Shown: positions 62,594 through 64,000 of the stretch, piece by piece
How positions within the stretch are numbered: position 1 is the stretch's first letter
Layout of the letters: each line of letters opens with the position of its first letter
Assembly (NCBI RefSeq): GCF_000019225.1
Contig: NC_010995.1
Span: forward strand, 2,550,501-2,614,500
Direction of reading: 5' to 3'
Origin: Cellvibrio japonicus Ueda107
GTDB taxonomy: Bacteria > Pseudomonadota > Gammaproteobacteria > Pseudomonadales > Cellvibrionaceae
Length of the DNA: 64,000 nucleotides
Notes under the pieces: generated by a model
Told to the model about the DNA's origin: nothing
Database searches by the model: none
The model's input: the letters and a program-made list of their open reading frames with translations, nothing else
Program-made: the position numbers and the translations under genes

Positions 62594-64000
62594 TTAATTT
62601 GTTTGAACCGGTTTTTGCAAACGCGTGACCAGGGTGCGAAAGCGCGGCTCATCACTCAGTGTGCTATAGGCCGGGTCAACGGCAATCCACAGCAGCGGCA
62701 CTTGCGGCAGGGCCGCCGCCTGCTCCAGAAATTCCAGTGCCTGGGTTGTTTCACCAGCGGCCAGGGCATAGCGCGCCCAGGACAGGGGTGGCAGGTATTG
62801 GCCTAAATCGGCAGTGTCGCGCGTCTCTAGTAACCAGCGATTAACACCGGACAATCCCGCTTCGGCAAAGGCTGCTTGCACCGCTTGCAGTTTGTCGTCA
62901 TCAAAACCGGCATCGGCCATTAACCACTGCCAATGGGCGAAGGACTCTTCTTCGCGCCCCATGCTGGCAAGTACACGCTGGGCAGATACGTGGTAATAGC
63001 GATCATCGGGTTCGGCCCGGGTGATGCGTTGCAGCTCTGCCCAGGCCAGATCCTGGCGCCGGTTCATTTGATAGATCCACACCACCATGGGTACCGAATA
63101 GTTGAGCGGATTATGCTGGCGCGCCAGGTCCATCAGCGCCAGGGATTCCTCAAAACGCCCCTGGGCAAGCCGCAGCTGGGCCAATTGCATCGGCGCCGTA
63201 TCGCCCTCCGGTGCCAGGGCCATGGCGCGCTGGTAATTGGCCTCCGCCGTCAGGGTGTCGCGCCGACACCAGAAATACGCATTGCCGCGCTCGCGCCAGG
63301 CATCAACCAGGGATGAATCTATCTGGATCGCTTTATCGAGCAGCCCGATGACTTCGTCGCAGTGTGCGGGCTGGGCCAGCTGTTCCCCCAACAACCACAT
63401 CTTGGCCTGGGCGATACCCAGGTAGGCGGCTGCCGTCCGCGGCTGGAGTTTAAGCACCTGCCTGAAACTGCCGATGGCCTGGCGCCAGCCCTCCGCCTGG
63501 CCACTGGCCAGTTGGGTGCCCGCCAGGACCAGGAGTTCATCCGGGGACGATACCGGCTTTTTTTCATCGCGGGCATACCAGGCTGTCAGCAACACCAGGC
63601 ACGCAAGCAGGATAGGAATCCACAGTCCGGGAGACCTGGGGAATCGTCGGTGGGGATACCCGCGCTCCGCTATAACCGGGTTTAACGGAGCTGCTTCAGG
63701 GACAGGGGCTGGTGTGGCAGGAGCTTCTTCAACTGGTGCGGCGGAGGCAATAAATTGGTAGCCCACACCGGGAATGGTTTTGATATAGCGCGGACTGCGC
63801 GGATTATCCCCCAGCGCCTTGCGCAAATGACTGATTGCCACCGCCAGGCTGTCGTCGTTAACCACCTTGCCCTGCCAGATGGTGGCCAGGATACGCTCCT
63901 TTTCCAAGACCTCACCGGGATGGTCGATAAACATCAGCAGCAGAGCCACCAGGCGATGCTCCAGCTCTACCCGCTGGTCGCCGGAACTCAGGCTGTTGCT
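62594..64000 (-). CDS. CadC-like winged-helix regulator with TPR-like C-terminus (partial)
   Basis: The 5' end lies beyond the window: the frame is open at base 64000 and reads SNSLSSGDQRVELEHRLVALL before the first Met at 63949. An OmpR/PhoB-type winged helix (DDSLAVAISHLRKALGDNPRSP and YIKTIPGVGYQF) is followed by a Pro/Ala linker, one membrane helix (LWIPILLACLVLLTAWYA) and about 330 residues of tetratricopeptide-like helices. This is the ToxR/CadC architecture of membrane-bound regulators, with the TPR part as sensor. The target may be the PQQ-propeller gene transcribed after it. Confidence 0.85.
   Translation of the reverse strand, partial: SNSLSSGDQRVELEHRLVALLLMFIDHPGEVLEKERILATIWQGKVVNDDSLAVAISHLRKALGDNPRSPRYIKTIPGVGYQFIASAAPVEEAPATPAPVPEAAPLNPVIAERGYPHRRFPRSPGLWIPILLACLVLLTAWYARDEKKPVSSPDELLVLAGTQLASGQAEGWRQAIGSFRQVLKLQPRTAAAYLGIAQAKMWLLGEQLAQPAHCDEVIGLLDKAIQIDSSLVDAWRERGNAYFWCRRDTLTAEANYQRAMALAPEGDTAPMQLAQLRLAQGRFEESLALMDLARQHNPLNYSVPMVVWIYQMNRRQDLAWAELQRITRAEPDDRYYHVSAQRVLASMGREEESFAHWQWLMADAGFDDDKLQAVQAAFAEAGLSGVNRWLLETRDTADLGQYLPPLSWARYALAAGETTQALEFLEQAAALPQVPLLWIAVDPAYSTLSDEPRFRTLVTRLQKPVQTN

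Noticed and set aside
1..64000. Genomic island or prophage carrying the sulfur genes
   Set aside because: No integrase, transposase, tRNA junction or direct-repeat attachment sites were found; codon use and context look native.

Overview
The window looks like a chromosomal segment of a gammaproteobacterium. It carries the conserved block recA-recX-pyrG-kdsA-eno-ftsB-ispD-ispF-truD-pcm-nlpD-rpoS and a nadB / ygfX-sdhE / ygfZ neighbourhood. Protein wording and gene order suggest a Cellvibrio-like member of the Pseudomonadales/Cellvibrionales; that placement is inference. I saw no tRNA, rRNA, CRISPR array, integrase or transposase.

Layout. 0-16 kb is core housekeeping: the end of nadB, ygfX-sdhE, ygfZ, an HDOD protein, then a long minus-strand series from pncC and recA (with a LexA box) down to rpoS. 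surE is missing from its usual place between truD and pcm, and a DUF4136 lipoprotein gene sits between recA and recX. 16-21 kb is a minus-strand sulfur operon: rhodanese, serine O-acetyltransferase, XRE regulator, family 2A encapsulin shell, and a cysteine desulfurase with a 230-residue low-complexity N-terminal cargo extension. This is a protein nanocompartment for sulfur. A divergent degenerate EAL-like gene follows, then the sulfate importer (a YezD-like small protein, sbp, cysT, cysW, cysA). 26.7-29.1 kb is a TonB-dependent receptor. 29.4-37.7 kb is a tightly overlapping minus-strand operon of a Yej-type ABC importer, a nitroreductase and an ABC exporter. 38-45.3 kb is a plus-strand operon: HutC-type GntR regulator, AprA-like flavoprotein, two-cluster ferredoxin, sulfonate-type ABC importer, HEAT-repeat protein and DUF971 protein. 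45.3-48.5 kb holds a GNAT acetyltransferase, a fused PP2C phosphatase/Ser-Thr kinase and a formate/nitrite channel. 49-58 kb is a second organosulfur locus: TonB-dependent receptor, SsuD-like monooxygenase and Tat-exported solute-binding protein on minus; acyl-CoA-dehydrogenase-like (SfnC/DszC type) and a second flavin monooxygenase on plus, followed by a chimeric ORF. 58-64 kb has a porin, an MgtC-family protein, a class II glutamine amidotransferase, a PQQ-propeller lipoprotein and a partial CadC-like regulator.

How it fits together. About half the window concerns getting sulfur: sulfate uptake, organosulfur uptake across both membranes, flavin-dependent C-S cleavage, cysteine synthesis (serine acetyltransferase) and sulfur mobilisation or storage (desulfurase inside an encapsulin, rhodanese). 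Two regulatory observations tie parts together. Near-identical sigma-54 type -24/-12 elements precede both TonB-dependent receptors, and a related one precedes the SfnC-like gene. A perfect 16-bp palindrome precedes the GntR operon and its divergent Yej neighbour. All functions are inferred from sequence recognition, with no database search.
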